Positions 37,750 to 50,842 are shown, counted from the stretch's first letter. The stretch is 64,000 nt of DNA from Spirodela intermedia (GCA_902729315.2 LR746268.1:8663501-8727500); one strand, 5' to 3'. The notes: a model not told the origin generated them from the sequence alone. Numbers and translations are program-made.

Positions 37750-39077
37750 TCAGGACTCATGATCGGTTCCCAACAAAAGACTCAAGTCCCACTCTTCGTC
37801 CGTGATATCGTGGATCCCTGCCCAGGCTTGTTCTTGCTCGTTTGGAAACGAAGTATAGAGCTCCTCTTCTGCCGCAGTTCTTGTCAGGTTCCCGACGGCA
37901 GGGGTATTGGAGACGCCAATGTTCATGTCTCCGGCTTCCTTGGAGAGCGCCGCTACGGTGGGCCTCCGGTCGAACGACCTCTGCCCCTCGGTCTTCTTGT
38001 ACAATCGGCATAGGCAGAACTCCCTTCGCACCTGAAACGATAATTGAAGCAGGTTATTCAAACAAAACAATAGAGTATGAGGGCTGCAACAAGGTCCCTA
38101 CTATAGCCCCTCTTCCCCCTCCCAGGTGAAGGTGTAGGACTTCACCCTTTGAGTTGCACCAGGAGCTGACGTCTCATCGTATGCGGTATACTCGTTCATT
38201 TTCCAGGAGGTTTTGCGTCCACTTTGAGGTCTTCCTTCGTAGAAGACCATAGTCGTCCGTCTGCCGACAGGGCGGCCCTCATGGATCACTTGTGTGGGGG
38301 AGCCGGTGGCCTTCCAGTAGCCATATCGAGTGGTGCGGGTTGGTCTCCCGCCCTGGGCCTCCCTCTCCTGTCTAGGGCAGAAGAAGAACCACTGCTCCGG
38401 GTCCCCGATCGATGCTTCTCCGGAGATCGCTGCACGAGGAATCACATGGCCGCTTAAGATGGAGTCAAGTATGAAAGGTAGAAAGTGGGCACGATATGAG
38501 ATATGACCATTATTTAACATGGGATCTGGAAGGCAGGAAGATAAATATAACACGAATCGATGCAGTTGCTTAGGAGGAATCACTGCTATCCACAAGGGTG
38601 ACTTTAGATCTTTCCAAACTCATTGTAACGCTGGAGTGAGAGGCCGGGAAGGGGTATGTAAGCTATCCAAGTTCTTGTGTACTCAAAACAGCTAAATTTC
38701 TAGTTAACGTTATAAATTGGGTGTTTCGGCCTCTATAATACTTCTTATCCTCCATCAGTTTCTCCATGGTCAGTCGCTGAAGAAACCTAATTCCTCTATT
38801 TTACTTCAATTTGCACCCTTTCATCTTCACAGAGAGAAGATGTGCGGACCGCTGGGGATTGCAACTGTTTACGTGTAGCCGTGGTGAGCAAGAGAAGAGC
38901 AAAGAGCCGGAGGAGATGCTCACGAGGAAGCTCCATGGGATGAAAACTGTAAACGTCCACAGCGGGGATGAAGCGATCTATCTCCGGGCTCCGGTCTGCC
39001 AGCTTGTTCCGCAGGTAGAACGTCACCAGCTCTACTTCCGTGGGGTAGAAGCGGAGACCTGGAGGTAACCTGCTCAT
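37750..39077 (-). CDS. NAC domain transcription factor, NAC090-like
   Basis: A plant-specific transcription factor. Exons 39077-38924, 38429-38146 and 38031-37750 join in phase to 239 residues. NAC subdomain A is [20 protein letters not shown] is [21 protein letters not shown] is [20 protein letters not shown] then YGYWKATG, D is [14 protein letters not shown] then KTSWKMNEY, and E is [11 protein letters not shown]. The phrase [16 protein letters not shown] and the GYWKATGSP block are characteristic of the NAC090/NAC036 group. The C-terminal region is short and acidic ([15 protein letters not shown]). The exon 2-3 donor was chosen to keep frame (AGG before GTGAAG); another nearby donor is possible. 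Paralogous fragments lie downstream at 35873-36032 and 32940-33080. Confidence 0.88.
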
Positions 39078-39215
39078 GACTCTCTCTCTCACACACACAC
39101 TCCCTCTCACCTGACCCAGCACCCTCTTTTTCCTGTCTAATTGAGCAAGGAGATGATTCCTCTGTACTGGGGCGAAACGTTCGCAGCATCGCAAAGGCAT
39201 TGATATAGAGATGGA

Positions 39216-39246
<31 letters not shown>

Positions 39247-40446
39247 GAGGACTATGGAGGCACTTCTTGCCGGGGGTTTGAGAGGATAGGAGGTGGGCCT
39301 CTCTGTGAAATTTCCTTCGGCAACAGCTGGGTGCAAATAATCCAGCCGTTTGTGGACACGAGTGAGCAACAGTGTCTAGAACCAGCCAATTCAAGAAATA
39401 TCCGGGCAGCGTGGAAAAAGGAACTACGGAGACGGGAATTCTACATCCTCGTCTCTTCCTTCTTCTTCCGCCTTGCGGGAAACTACAGAGACTGGGAGTA
39501 CTGAAAAACCATTAAAATCTTACTAGGAAGCTCCTCTACCACCAGGGTAGGAACAAGCTTAGATGAGCATTCCACGTGTATGGCGTCCCGTCAGCTGCAA
39601 GGAAAATGGCTTGTAACTAAGAAAGCAGACACCTGGCGCCGTCGTTTCCTCCATGTGCTTAAATGCATGCTTCCCACTCACCGTTAGCTAGCGCCGTCCT
39701 CTCTCTCTCTCCCCCTCCCGCCCTCCCTCCCTACCTCTGGGTCATTGCCCCTACCTAGCGGCAACTTTGAAAGCGCCATGTGCCAAGGCGTTTCCACGAA
39801 ATGAGGCAGAAGAAAACTTTCGTCAAGGTCAAAAGCAAGACATCACTATCCTGGTTTTGGCGTCTTAAGTAGTCTTGTCTAGACCTCTCAAAATGGTGAG
39901 ACTTGGAAGACCCAGAAACGCTGGCCATGGACGGCCAGTAAAGCTTAAACGTGAGAGATCATAAAGTTGCAAGCCCCAAAAAAAAAAATTCTTAGTTTAG
40001 TGAACCTCGGAAGTATTTTTTGCCATATCTTGAGAGCTGCTTGTACTTATCCAATAAGCACGCATTTTACCTTAGATATTATTTTATTTTATTACCCCCT
40101 CCATGGTGATCGATCCTCGTCTAGTCAAGAATTGTCGGTTTTGTTCTTTGTGGGCTAAAGAATTCTCTGTTTTGTTCTTTGTGGGTTGAAGACCTGTCAG
40201 GTTTGTTTTTCGTGGATTCAGTATTCGAACCTTTGATTGTCTTTTCTGAAATTGTGCGTCATGCGATTGCTGGAAAATTCTGACTGCTTCGAGTGACTGG
40301 CAATATGATTTTGTTTTCTAGGAAAATCAAGTGGAAACCCGTGATGAAGAATCTTTAACACATTCAAAGATACGAAAATCTTGACCAAAATTACACTGAT
40401 GACGAAAAACCATTCCTTTCCTTGGGTCATGATCGTATGAACACGA

Positions 40447-40494
<48 letters not shown>
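39078..40494. other. NAC upstream region and gap flank
   Basis: Contains a CT/CA-rich leader at 39078-39110, a TATATC motif near 39202-39207 (minus) that could be a weak TATA box, a (GA)n run at 39220-39246, a threefold repeat of about 33-35 bp at 40133-40215 built around TTTTGTTCTTTGTGGG, and the (CT)n tract 40449-40494 that ends at the N gap. No gene is seen. Confidence 0.55.
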
Positions 40495-40504
40495 NNNNNN
40501 NNNN
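40495..40504. other. Assembly gap (10 N)
   Basis: Ten N bases directly follow a (CT)n tract at 40449-40494. To the right, the sequence enters the integrase region of a copia element in mid-gene. To the left there is no copia sequence. The gap therefore joins two sequences that do not continue each other, as expected of a scaffold join with an arbitrary gap size. Confidence 0.97.
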
Positions 40505-42113
40505 TAAATACTTCAGACTTGTGTTTCAAGAAGAATATCCAGACTTTCCTAGAAAAATCATCAACAAAGGTTAGAAAATATCGAGCACCACCAATCGACA
40601 TCACATCAAGTGAACTACACATATATGAATGAACATAATCTAGGACACCACCTATATCATACTTCGTTGTTTTCAATGTCACCCTGCACTATTTTCTCAT
40701 GATACAGTACTTACAAAAATTCGATTTGCAAGTTCTCACACTAGGTAGTAGTACTTGTGTATATAGCTTCTGCATACATGTTTCACTCATATAGCCCAAT
40801 CACAAGTGCCATAAAAGTGTGTCATTAATCATGGAATCATCCAATGTCGCAACACAAATTCCACTTACAATAGTACTTCCCTCAAGTTTATAAATATTCG
40901 TTCGTTGACGTCTTCTCTTTATCACAATAAGTGATCACTTTATAATCTTTTGGATCTCATTCTCTCCTTTAAAGTAACATCCATTCACTTCTAATACTCT
41001 AAGTGAAATCAAATTTTGGTGTGATGCTAGAACATGACGAACATTTTCAAGCTCTTAAATCACTCTGTCAAACATTTGAACTTTTATCAAACTAATGCCC
41101 ACAACTTCGTAAGCTACATTGTTTCTTATAAAAATAACTCCTATTGGACTTTTGTATGAGTAAAACTAGTCAGCATGATGACACATATGATAAGAACAAC
41201 TAGTATCAAGAATCCGTGTATTCGACAACTCAGCTGCAACAAGTCCAGAATAGATTTCACCATCTTCTCTGTCCTCAATTTTCCTAACATTAGCAAAAGA
41301 AAAATCACCTTCTATTATTTTATCGTTGTGGTTCTTCGAATAATCTCTTCATAAGTCTCTATTCTTATTACACTTATGACAAGTTTAGTTCTTCAATTAA
41401 TTTGTCTGTGACTTAGATCAACCCTTCTTGTCTCCTGATGATTTTTTCTCCTTCTACCTTCTACGTTCTCTTCCAACCTTCGCATATAAACCTTCACCAC
41501 GAGCTTCATCAACATCCTTCTTCTGATGATAATACTCTATCAATAAGTCAATAACATCTTCAAAAACATGTGTTGTATTATCATACAATAAGGTCGTAAT
41601 AAGATGATCATATGAATTAGGGAGAGAAACAAACAAAATAATAACTTTTTCTCATTAGAAAATTTTGATTCTATATGAAGTAAGTCATTTAGTAATTGAC
41701 TAAAATAATCAATATATGAGATGACAAATCATCTTCATATGATGTGTAATCTAAATAGTTTTCTCTTTAATGTTAATTTACTCATCATTAACTTTGGTAC
41801 ACATTATTTTTTCAACTTCTTCTAGAGTTCATTTGGATTATATTCATCCATATCCTACTGAAGAGCCTAATCAAACAAACATGTATGAATAAAACCTCTA
41901 ACCTTCTTCTTTATTATCTCCCAATCATCAGTACTGATCTTGTCTAACTTTGGACCATCCAAAGTCTTATACAAGTCAGTCTACAACAACGCATCATACA
42001 CACAATGTTTTTAGAGATTAAAATTAGAAAAATTATCTAACTTTTAGATGTCATTAAGCACCTTAGAAGTCATAGTAAATTTAAAATAATCAAATCAATG
42101 CTCTAATACCACT
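40505..42113 (-). mobile_element. Ty1/copia (TNT1-94-like) relic, internal region
   Basis: Minus strand, from right to left. A primer-binding site complement at 42099-42110 (GCTCTAATACCA) is followed by gag from about 42072: LDGPKLDKISTDDWEIIKKK, DMDEYNPNEL, then SLPNSYDHLITTLLYDN. A zinc knuckle CHKCNKNRD lies near 41380-41350, and a protease site ILDTSCSYHMC at about 41210-41180 (the usual Asp-Ser-Gly is Asp-Thr-Ser). A GAG-pre-integrase segment CKSNFCKYCIMRK lies near 40735-40695, and the integrase start GGARYFLTFVDDFSRKVWIF runs down to the gap. Stops and frameshifts are frequent. The rest of pol is missing because the gap cuts it. Confidence 0.85.
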
Positions 42114-42753
42114 TGTAGAATAAAATATGCAAGTATAAGATCACAATAACAGCGAAAACTCAATTTCTAGATATTAAGGAGAACAAATAGAAGAAAAATC
42201 ACTAAGCTATTAGAAATCTTGATGAGAACAAGACTTCCACAAAACACCCCTAATCCATATCTCAATGCCCCCGAGATGACTTACACACTAAAAGTTCAAC
42301 AATAGACTATTATCTCTTTCTATAAAGACTTCCTCTATAATAGAAAAGAGAGAAGATATCAAGAAGAGGAATAGAGTTGATGAAGAGAGAGAATAGAATC
42401 AAGAGAAAAATAGTTATACGTTATACTCATAAAAAGAGAAATATATGTCATATTTATAGAAACAAGAAAAGATAACCGCTTCCTAAAAAGAAGCATCTTG
42501 ATCTATGTGCAGCCGAGTCCACACATCTCGAATATGACGACTATAACCACCCTCGATCTCTCTCTACACGACCCCCGAAATGAGTCATAAGGGTCGACAT
42601 GACTATTGTGTCACCATCCCCTTACTCCTTGCACGCCTTCAAGTAAGTCAAATTGGAGAGCTCTCTCTCACGTCTCCCAAATAGTTGAGACGGGAGAGGT
42701 TCTCTCACACGTCTCCTAAATGGGTCAGCTGTGATGGACTGACACAGTCAACA
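42114..42753 (-). mobile_element. 5' LTR of the copia relic (copy B)
   Basis: Begins TGTAGA three bases outside the primer-binding site complement and is taken to end TCAACA at about 42753, where dehydrogenase homology starts. Length is about 640 bp. Bases 42204-42753 are the counterpart of 1-550. The right end is inferred from flanking homology, not from a visible target duplication. Confidence 0.6.
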
Positions 42754-42754
42754 C

Positions 42755-43033
42755 TCTCCATGCCCCACAACACCGTGCTTTGAGCTGGTGTAGGCAAGGG
42801 TCCTCAAGCCACCAAGGGTGGAGGTGACGCTGGCAATGGTGAGGATACTACCCCGGCAGGTGGGGATCATGACCTTGGCAGCGTGCTTGGTGCCTAGAAA
42901 GGCCACCCAGAGGTTCACAGCGATCACCTGGTCAAACTCCCCTGCCTAGCAATTGATGATCAAGGGCATTACTAGGTTGAGGACGGTGGCCTTGTTGCAC
43001 ATGACGTTGGGCTTGAGTTCACATGGATGCTCT
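42755..43033 (-). pseudogene. Short-chain dehydrogenase relic (copy B)
   Basis: Identical counterpart of 552-830, with the same in-frame TAG (complement of 42946-42948). Confidence 0.7.
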
Positions 43034-43900
43034 CCCTCTAGATGCAATGATTGTTGAGTTAAGAATGGTAGGGTTATGTGTACAACTACGAAAATATAAA
43101 AACAAATTATGAGATATTAAATTAGAGATATACTCTCTCAACATGTCAGAGCCCTCAAGCTCACTTGTGCTATTTTGTAGAATTACTTTATCCTTCTATT
43201 CCTTTGACTTTAAAGTCTCCCTCATCATTTATTTTTTATTGATCCAGTCAAGTCTTGTGTTCTTGTCTATCTAGAGAGGTTCTTCTATTGTAATTCTTCT
43301 CTAAAATCTTCAAGAATCAGTTCCCAAAGGACAAGGAGCTAAGTTCTTGCCTATTTTACTAGTTTCATCTCTACAAAACCAATTCTTTCTTGTCACACCG
43401 ACATTCCACTCTATTGAACCTCTCTGAATTTTATCTTTTTGGTGATTGACAAAGACATGACAATTGTTAAGACAACAAAGTGCATGTCTCAGAAGAGTCT
43501 TTCCAAACTTTCAGCCAATCTCTCTTCGTACCTTGATTTAGATTTCTGGTGACACTTTTCACTTGTAGTAGTAGGTGAATGGATTTAAAGTAGTAGAAGA
43601 ATGGATTTCTGGTAGTAGGGAAACCAACGCCTTTATCACTACCCACCTAATCAAGATTTTAAAATAATCAAGATGTTGTGGACTTCTCCATCGAATGTTC
43701 ATATCAAGAAACACTATAGAGGAAATTAAAAGCATCCATAGCAACTTTGTCCCATAAGCTATAGGCTCCGAAGTCGTTTGACGAAAGTCAATTCGACGGC
43801 ATTTAAGTGGTGGAACATGGCACCTCCTTCCGAGTACCCTGCCTTTCCTTGTGAAGTATGACTTCTCCATTTGTGATATATATATATATATATATATATC

Positions 43901-43946
<46 letters not shown>

Positions 43947-45343
43947 CTGCTGCCAGCCCCCATCTTGTGCTTGGCCCAATTCAAGTTGGGGGGTGACTTC
44001 TAAGGGTTCAGCGCAGATTTATCTCTCTACTTCTGAGTCCAAACAATTTAATGGCCCTCATGTGATCTAATCATCATAGAAGATATAAATCTTGGGGTAT
44101 TTTTCATTTAAAATCCTTCATAAAAAAATTCATTTATTGGGAATTATCTCCATGCTCTAACTTTTGTCAGTTCCCACATTACATATGTTTCTAAATACTA
44201 TTAATTCGTTCAAATAATTCGAACATCATATATTTGACTTAAATGCCAAAGTAGTTTATAAGAATTTAAAGGTCTAATAATTTATAAGAATTTAGATGTG
44301 AATAAATTGTTCAAATATGTATAAAGCACCTCGTTTCTAAAGAACCAGCTTGATGAGCCAATGATTTATAGGTTTTTGAGATTATCTAGAAGAATAATTT
44401 TTCCAAAAATTAAGATAATTCCTTCAATTACGGACATTGTGCTGCAAGGTTGTCGTCATTGGGGAAATCCTTCAATTTCACAAGAGAAATGTTTTGCTAT
44501 GAAGAGAAAATCTTGAAGATCCTCAGCATCATGGTCAACTACTAGTTGAGCAGTCCTTATTTGGTAACACATGCCTAGAAATCAATAGGAAACTACAAAT
44601 ATTAATCTTGCAAATTTTATAATAATTTGAAATCCTTAAATTTTAATGCAATCTTCATTGCATCTTGTTCCTCTTCTAATAACCTTTATAATAATCTGTT
44701 GTGTGCTAATATCTATGACGACAGCTTACAACTAAAAAATATTTGACTCATTTGGGCTCAAATGTGAACTAATTTTTCTTGACAGATTTCCACCTTATTT
44801 AATTACATTACATAATTAATGATAATTTTCACATTATTAATGGCAATAAACCATATTATTCTTTTTCAACATCACAACCTTTGAGGCTCTCAAACCCGAT
44901 AGGTGTACCCCTTGTCAAGTAGATTCATAAATGCTCCACTCATGTGAATTAAAGTATTTACTTACAAATAACAATGAATCACAAGGGTCTCTTCTTATAC
45001 CAGCTAAATCCAAAAATTGTGTAAATGAAATACAAGACTACGAATTGAGGCAGGATTCATATATGTGGTCATGATGCTCATGTAAACACCAATGGTTCAA
45101 GGAAAACCTAATGTAAAGCCTCCCTATTGTTATACTATAGAGATTACTCATTGATTTTAACAGGAACATAATATTTTCATCATAGTGAATATATATTTCA
45201 TTGAATTATTTTCCTGATTTCATTTGTATATATGGGTTTAACTTTCACCAGAGGGAACTATGAGCCTCAGCTTCTATGTTTAGAAGAGGGTTTTGGTGGC
45301 ACACAACATGAGAGTATTATGGATAAAATCATAGCTTTCTTTG
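43014..45343 (+). pseudogene. Decayed ILR1-like relic (copy B)
   Basis: Identical counterpart of 811-3140. The CGHDAH motif lies at 45064-45081. Confidence 0.7.
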
Positions 45344-45643
45344 AGTCACATTGAGTACCATACTTCAATACAAGGTGTATTTCTCATCACATCAAGTCAA
45401 TTCCTAGCCTAGACCGCAACAAAAAGGGAAAGCAAACACTGCTGGGCTGGCATGGTCGCTATTCGGATGGTGACGTGTTTAATGGGCCGAAGGGCTGAAA
45501 ATTCATCGTTCATGGGCCACACGATCGGTCCAAGGAGCCCGACTGTAATGGGCCGCACGACAGTTGCGACTGTTTAATGGCCATTTATTTGAATATTCAG
45601 AATTATTAAAATTTGCTCGGAGAACAGGAGAGGATCGAGTGGG

Positions 45644-47936
45644 ATGCTCGGGTGTGGCGGCCTATTCATGGCCTCGCTGCGAGGTCCCTTCTTCCTCTTC
45701 GCGCTGATCATGGCGACCTCGATCGCGAACCCTTCATGGGCTCCCCCGCGGGGCCTACTCGATAGCCTTCCCCGGCAGCTGCTGGAGTCGGCGCGGAGCC
45801 CGGAGTTCTTCGAATGGATGAAGGGAGTGAGGAGGAGGATCCACCAGCACCCGGAGCTGGCCTTTGAGGAGCACATGACCGGCGAGCTCATCAGGAGGGA
45901 GCTCGAAGGCCTCGGTATCGACTACTCGTGGCCGGTGGCCAGGACCGGGGTCGTCGCCACCATCGGGCCCGGCGACGGGCCGGAGTTCGCCCTCAGGGCT
46001 GACATGGACGCTCTCCCTCTGGAGGTGATGACTCCCCTCGCCTCTCCGTTTTGCTCCACTGGTTGTGGTCGAATTCGACGGGGGTTTCTTCTGTAGTCCG
46101 TGCGACGATCTTCGCCGGCGAGCTTCGAATAGGGTCGAGCCCAGAGGTTCCATTTGGGAATTCTCGAGCAGCCGGTTGGGGGAAATGCGATTTATGATCT
46201 TTAATTTGCCTGCTATTTTAGGTCTCCGTCGTCGTCTCTCTTTGATTGACCCCGTCGAGTCCTGTGTTCTTGCCTATCCGGAGAGATTACCCTGTTGTTG
46301 TAGTTCTTCTCCAAGATCTTCAAGAATAGATTGCCAGAGAACGAGGAGCTATGTTCTCGCCCAATTCCTTCTTCTCATTACACCGACATTCCACCCCATT
46401 GCACCTCTCTGAATTCCATCCTTCCGGTGGTTGATAAAGGCCCGGCCATTGTTAAGACGGCAAAGCCCATGTTCTATAGATTTCTGGTGAAGCGTCTCAC
46501 TTGTTTATGCGAATAGGTTTCATAAGACGCGGGTCATTGAGCTTCATTCATCACTACCCACCTATTCCATTGTGTAAAATAATCAGGATGATGTAGATTT
46601 CCCCTTCGAATCATAACCTGTTGTGGGTTTACTTATCATTGCATCGATTCATCAGCGATCCACTGCTATGAACTGATTAATCGATAGCTCAAATGTTCAG
46701 GAAAAGGTAGATTGGGAGCACAAGAGCAGGCATAGAGGCAAGATGCATGCATGTGGTCATGACGCGCACATAACGATGCTGCTGGGCGCTGCCAGATTGC
46801 TTCAGGACCGAAAGGACGACCTCAAGGTAAAAATTGGCCATTCCAGAAAAAGCTTAGCTGATGAAAAAACTCTCCAACTGTTATTGTAGATGGATTATTG
46901 ATTACTCCAAGAAAGGAAGATTCTTAATGATTCGTTCCCATTTCTGCCAAAGGGTACTGTGAAACTCATCTTCCAGCCCGCGGAAGAGGGATTTGCCGGC
47001 GCATACCATGTTCTAAAGGAAGGCACTTTGGAGAAGACGAGAGCCATCTTTGGGTTGCATGTTGATCCTCGGCTTCCATCGGGCTCCCTGTCCTCAAAAT
47101 CTGGGGTGCTTCTTGCCGCATCCGCCCGATTCATGGCTGTGATCAGAGGAAAAGGCCGCCTTCTTGGTCATGATCCGGTCTTGGCCGCCTCATTTGCGGT
47201 TCTTGGGCTGCAGGCCATAATCTCTCGGGAAACTGATCCGATCCAATCTAGTGTAAGCTTCTCCCCCCTGTTCTTGGCAGCTGCTTGGTTGGTCAACCCA
47301 TCCCGTCCTTCCATTTTCGATCGAAGCGTTGAAACACGCCATCAACGGATCTCCTGATTTGTGGTCTCAGGTGGTCTCTGTTGTGTTCGTAAGAGCTGGG
47401 GATGCCCTGGATGCAATCCCTGAGTCTGTAACTTTGGGGGGCACCTTCCGGAGTTTGACTAATGAAGGGCTCGCCTTCCTCTCAAGAAGGATTAAAGAGG
47501 TAAGAAGTCTGACCTAATGCCCTTCCTCTGGTTTGACCCACCAAAGCTGATGAGTCTCTCCCTCCTCCTTCAGGTTATAGAGGCATACTCCGCTGCTCAC
47601 CGGTGCACTTCGGCAGTGATGTTCATGGAGGAGGAGAGGATACCGTACCCACCCACGGTCAACGACCCAGCTATGTACGAACTTGCCAGGCGGGTGGGGG
47701 AGGAACTGGTTGGGAGAAACAAGGTCCACGTGTCAAAGCCCATGATGGCGGCGGAAGACTTCGGCTTCTACTCTCAGAGGATCCCGAGCACCTTATTCTT
47801 GGTCGGCACGAGGAATCAGACAGTGGGAGCCGTCCATCAGCTCCACTCCCCCTACTTCTTCTTCGACGATTGCGTGCTCCCCTTTGGGGCGGCCCTGCAT
47901 GCCGCAGTCGCCATGGCTTACTTGGATTCTTCGTAG
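45644..47936 (+). CDS. ILR1-like: IAA-amino-acid hydrolase ILR1-like (copy B)
   Basis: Identical to the gene at 3441-5733, with exons 45644-46024, 46701-46826, 46953-47252, 47371-47499 and 47574-47936 and the same 432-residue product. The shortened lid motif GRLLGHDP is also here. No silent or intronic difference was found, so it should not be counted as an independent gene without read-depth support. Confidence 0.88.
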
Positions 47937-48148
47937 TTCTGGTGAGAGAACCTCAGCGGAGCTAACGAAGACACGGGCCAGAAACCAGCACTCTCGGACT
48001 CTTGCTGCCTGTTTTCGTATTTCTGCTGGCAGGATCGCTATCTGCAAATAAACGTTTCTTCGAGAACTGGAGCTTCCAGCTCTGGAAATCGCCATGGAAC
48101 TGTTCTCCTCCATCCACAGATAATAAATATGTGCAGGTTTCCGTGAGA

Positions 48149-49819
48149 TCAGATCCAGCTACATCCGGGTATCTTCCTGATTCCTCGTTCCCTCATCCTC
48201 CTCCTCACCTCGGAGACGTCGGCCCACCTGTTGGCCGCGGCGTAGATGTTCGACAGCAGAACGTAGTTGCCGGCGTTGGTCGGCTCGATCTCGAACAGCT
48301 TCTCCGCCACCGTCGTCCCGAGCTCGACCTCGCCGTAGGCGCAGCAGCCCCGCAGGAGGGCGCCCCAGACGCCAGCGTGGGGCTCCTCGCTCATCGACAG
48401 GATGAGCTCGTAGGCCTCCGCCAAGCTCCCGGCCCGCGCCAGGAGGTCAACCATGCACGCGTGGTGGTCGACGGTGGGAGCGATGCGATATTTCTCCTTC
48501 ATCAGGTCGAAGTACCTCCTGCCCTCGTCGATCAGGCCGGCGTAGTTGCAGGCGGCGAAGAGTACGGTGAAGGTCACGTCGTCGGGGGTCAGGCCCTCGA
48601 GGAGCAGCCGCGGGAAGAGCTCCGCCGCCTTGGCGCCGTGGCCGTGGAAGGAGTAGCCCTGCATCATGGAGCAGTAGGTGAGGAGGCTCCTCTGCGGCAA
48701 GGCCTCGAAGAGGGCGGAGGCCCTCGCCATGTCGCCGCACTTGGCGTTCATGTCGATCAGGGCGGCCATGACGTGCGGCCGCTTGAGGTCAGCTTGGGAC
48801 CGAGAGACCAGGGAGTCGGCCCATCGAGCAACCTGGAGGCAGCCCAGCTGGGAGCAGGCGGAGAGCAGGCCGACGAGGACGTGCTCGTCGGGGCTGACCT
48901 CGCGGTCCTTCATGTCGGAGAAGATCTTGATGGCGGCGTTGGGCTGGCCGTTCTGAGCGTAGCCCGATATCATCGCCGACCAGGAGAAGACGTCCATCTC
49001 GTCCATGCGGAGGAACAGGGACTCCGCGGCGGCCATGTCCCCGGCCTTTGCGTACCCGTCGATCAGGGAGGTGAAGGAGACGACGTTTCTCTCGGGCATC
49101 TCGTCGAACAGCTCGCGGGCGCTCTGCAGATCACCGAGCTTCACGCAACCGTCGATCATCGCATTCCAGGTGGCCAAGTTCCTGTGCGGCATATCGTCGA
49201 ACAAGGCCCTGGCAGAGACTAGGTCGCCGGAGCTCAAGTGTCCACCGATCATGGCCGTCCAGGACACCACATTGGGGGCCCTCATGGCGAGGAAAAGCTT
49301 CATAGCAGACGGCATCTCCCTGCACTTCCCGTAGAAGTCGATCAGCGCCGTGCCGACGAACACGTCGGCCTCAAGACCTAGCCGCAGGACGGCGCCGTGC
49401 AGGCAGGCGCCAGCGCGGAAGGCCCCCGCGCCGGAGCAGGACCTGAGGACGGGCGGGAAGGTGAACCCATCGGGCCTCGCCTCCGCGCTCCGCTGCATCA
49501 GCCTGAAGCATTGCAGCGCGCAGGGGAAGGACGAGCTCTCCGCGTGGACCTTGATGAGCGTGTTCCAGAGGCAGAGATTGGGTGCGACGACGCGATCGAA
49601 CACCTCGCGCGCGTACGCGGCGGAGCGGCAGAGGGCGCCGCACAGGCAGAGGAAGCGGGAGACGACGAACTGGTCCTGCTCCAGACCGTCACGCACTATC
49701 CGCGCGTGTATCTGCCGGAGGGTATCGAAGCTCTTGCAGACCTTTATCAGGCTCACCACGGAGGCGTTGCGACTGGTGGACGAGGCTGCGGCGGTGGCTG
49801 CCAGTCGGACTAAGCTCAT
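48149..49819 (-). CDS. PPR protein, PLS class with E domain (copy B)
   Basis: Identical to 5946-7616: single exon, 556 residues from the ATG at 49819, ending in the same GCSWI. Confidence 0.88.
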   Translation of the reverse strand: MSLVRLAATAAASSTSRNASVVSLIKVCKSFDTLRQIHARIVRDGLEQDQFVVSRFLCLCGALCRSAAYAREVFDRVVAPNLCLWNTLIKVHAESSSFPCALQCFRLMQRSAEARPDGFTFPPVLRSCSGAGAFRAGACLHGAVLRLGLEADVFVGTALIDFYGKCREMPSAMKLFLAMRAPNVVSWTAMIGGHLSSGDLVSARALFDDMPHRNLATWNAMIDGCVKLGDLQSARELFDEMPERNVVSFTSLIDGYAKAGDMAAAESLFLRMDEMDVFSWSAMISGYAQNGQPNAAIKIFSDMKDREVSPDEHVLVGLLSACSQLGCLQVARWADSLVSRSQADLKRPHVMAALIDMNAKCGDMARASALFEALPQRSLLTYCSMMQGYSFHGHGAKAAELFPRLLLEGLTPDDVTFTVLFAACNYAGLIDEGRRYFDLMKEKYRIAPTVDHHACMVDLLARAGSLAEAYELILSMSEEPHAGVWGALLRGCCAYGEVELGTTVAEKLFEIEPTNAGNYVLLSNIYAAANRWADVSEVRRRMRERGIRKIPGCSWI

Positions 49820-50533
49820 AGAGCGAACCCGAGAGAGCGAGCGAGAGAGAGAGAGGAGGCCGGTGGCGCCACCGATCAGGAGCCACGATGAGGGGGCAAG
49901 CAAGCCATGAGAAATGCTCGAAAGATATTTGCATAATAGTCCCCTACAGAAACACTGAGGATCGATCTCACGAGCACCGTTTGATCGGTAGACTACTGGG
50001 CCACGCTCGTAGGCCCAACCCGAACCGGTCCCGATGACCGACAACCGGCGCGATGGGGACTCCTACAATTCCGCCTACTCGGTCGCCGGTGGACGGCGAC
50101 GGCGGCCATGGAAAGATAGAAGCACAACAGATGGCCGGAGGAGGTGCCGCCGCCAAGAGAGCACCCACCGCCGGGACTGGCGTCGTCGTCTGCGATTCTT
50201 CAGTTCGATGGCAGCGTCTTACCCCACGTCTTCAACGGCAACACCTCCAAGGACTTCACGGTTGTGATCCTCTCCATCTTCCTACGCTGAAAGAAAGACT
50301 TATGGTTTGATGATGACGACCCGTCTGGTTCTGATTCAGATCAACAGCGCGAGCCACCACTGGAAGATCGATAACTCGTGGCTGGAGATTGAAGACGCCG
50401 GAGACCGGCAGGGCGGGCTTGAGAGGCCCGAGAAGGCTTCCAAGACCTGCAAGTGGGGAGATGACAAACAGTGTAAACCTAATCGCCATTAAAGCTCGTC
50501 TCGAGCTCGCTTTGCCTTCGCGCCGTCATCTCG

Positions 50534-50805
50534 CTGGACGGTCTTCAAGGCTGGATCGAGACAACGATCACCGACATGGCCATGGCCGACAACCCGGCCC
50601 CTGAAGATTTCCCCGCGCCGAGCGTTGACTTGGGTTGTTTGTTTTGGCTTTAATTCTTGGGCGGCAAGTGAGACAGGAGCTTAGGAGGTCCAAGAGCGAC
50701 ATCGTCGTCGTCTTCAGTGGTCTGAGAGATCCGTGAAGTAGCGGAGGGTAAGATCATCGCCTCCTCGCTGTCCCCTGGGGTTGGGTAGGGTTGCTGACGA
50801 TTGTC

Positions 50806-50842
<37 letters not shown>

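Noticed and set aside
40218-40682. 154-residue frame crossing the N gap
   Set aside because: It only joins a CT run and copia integrase through unknown bases; the frame across N is meaningless.
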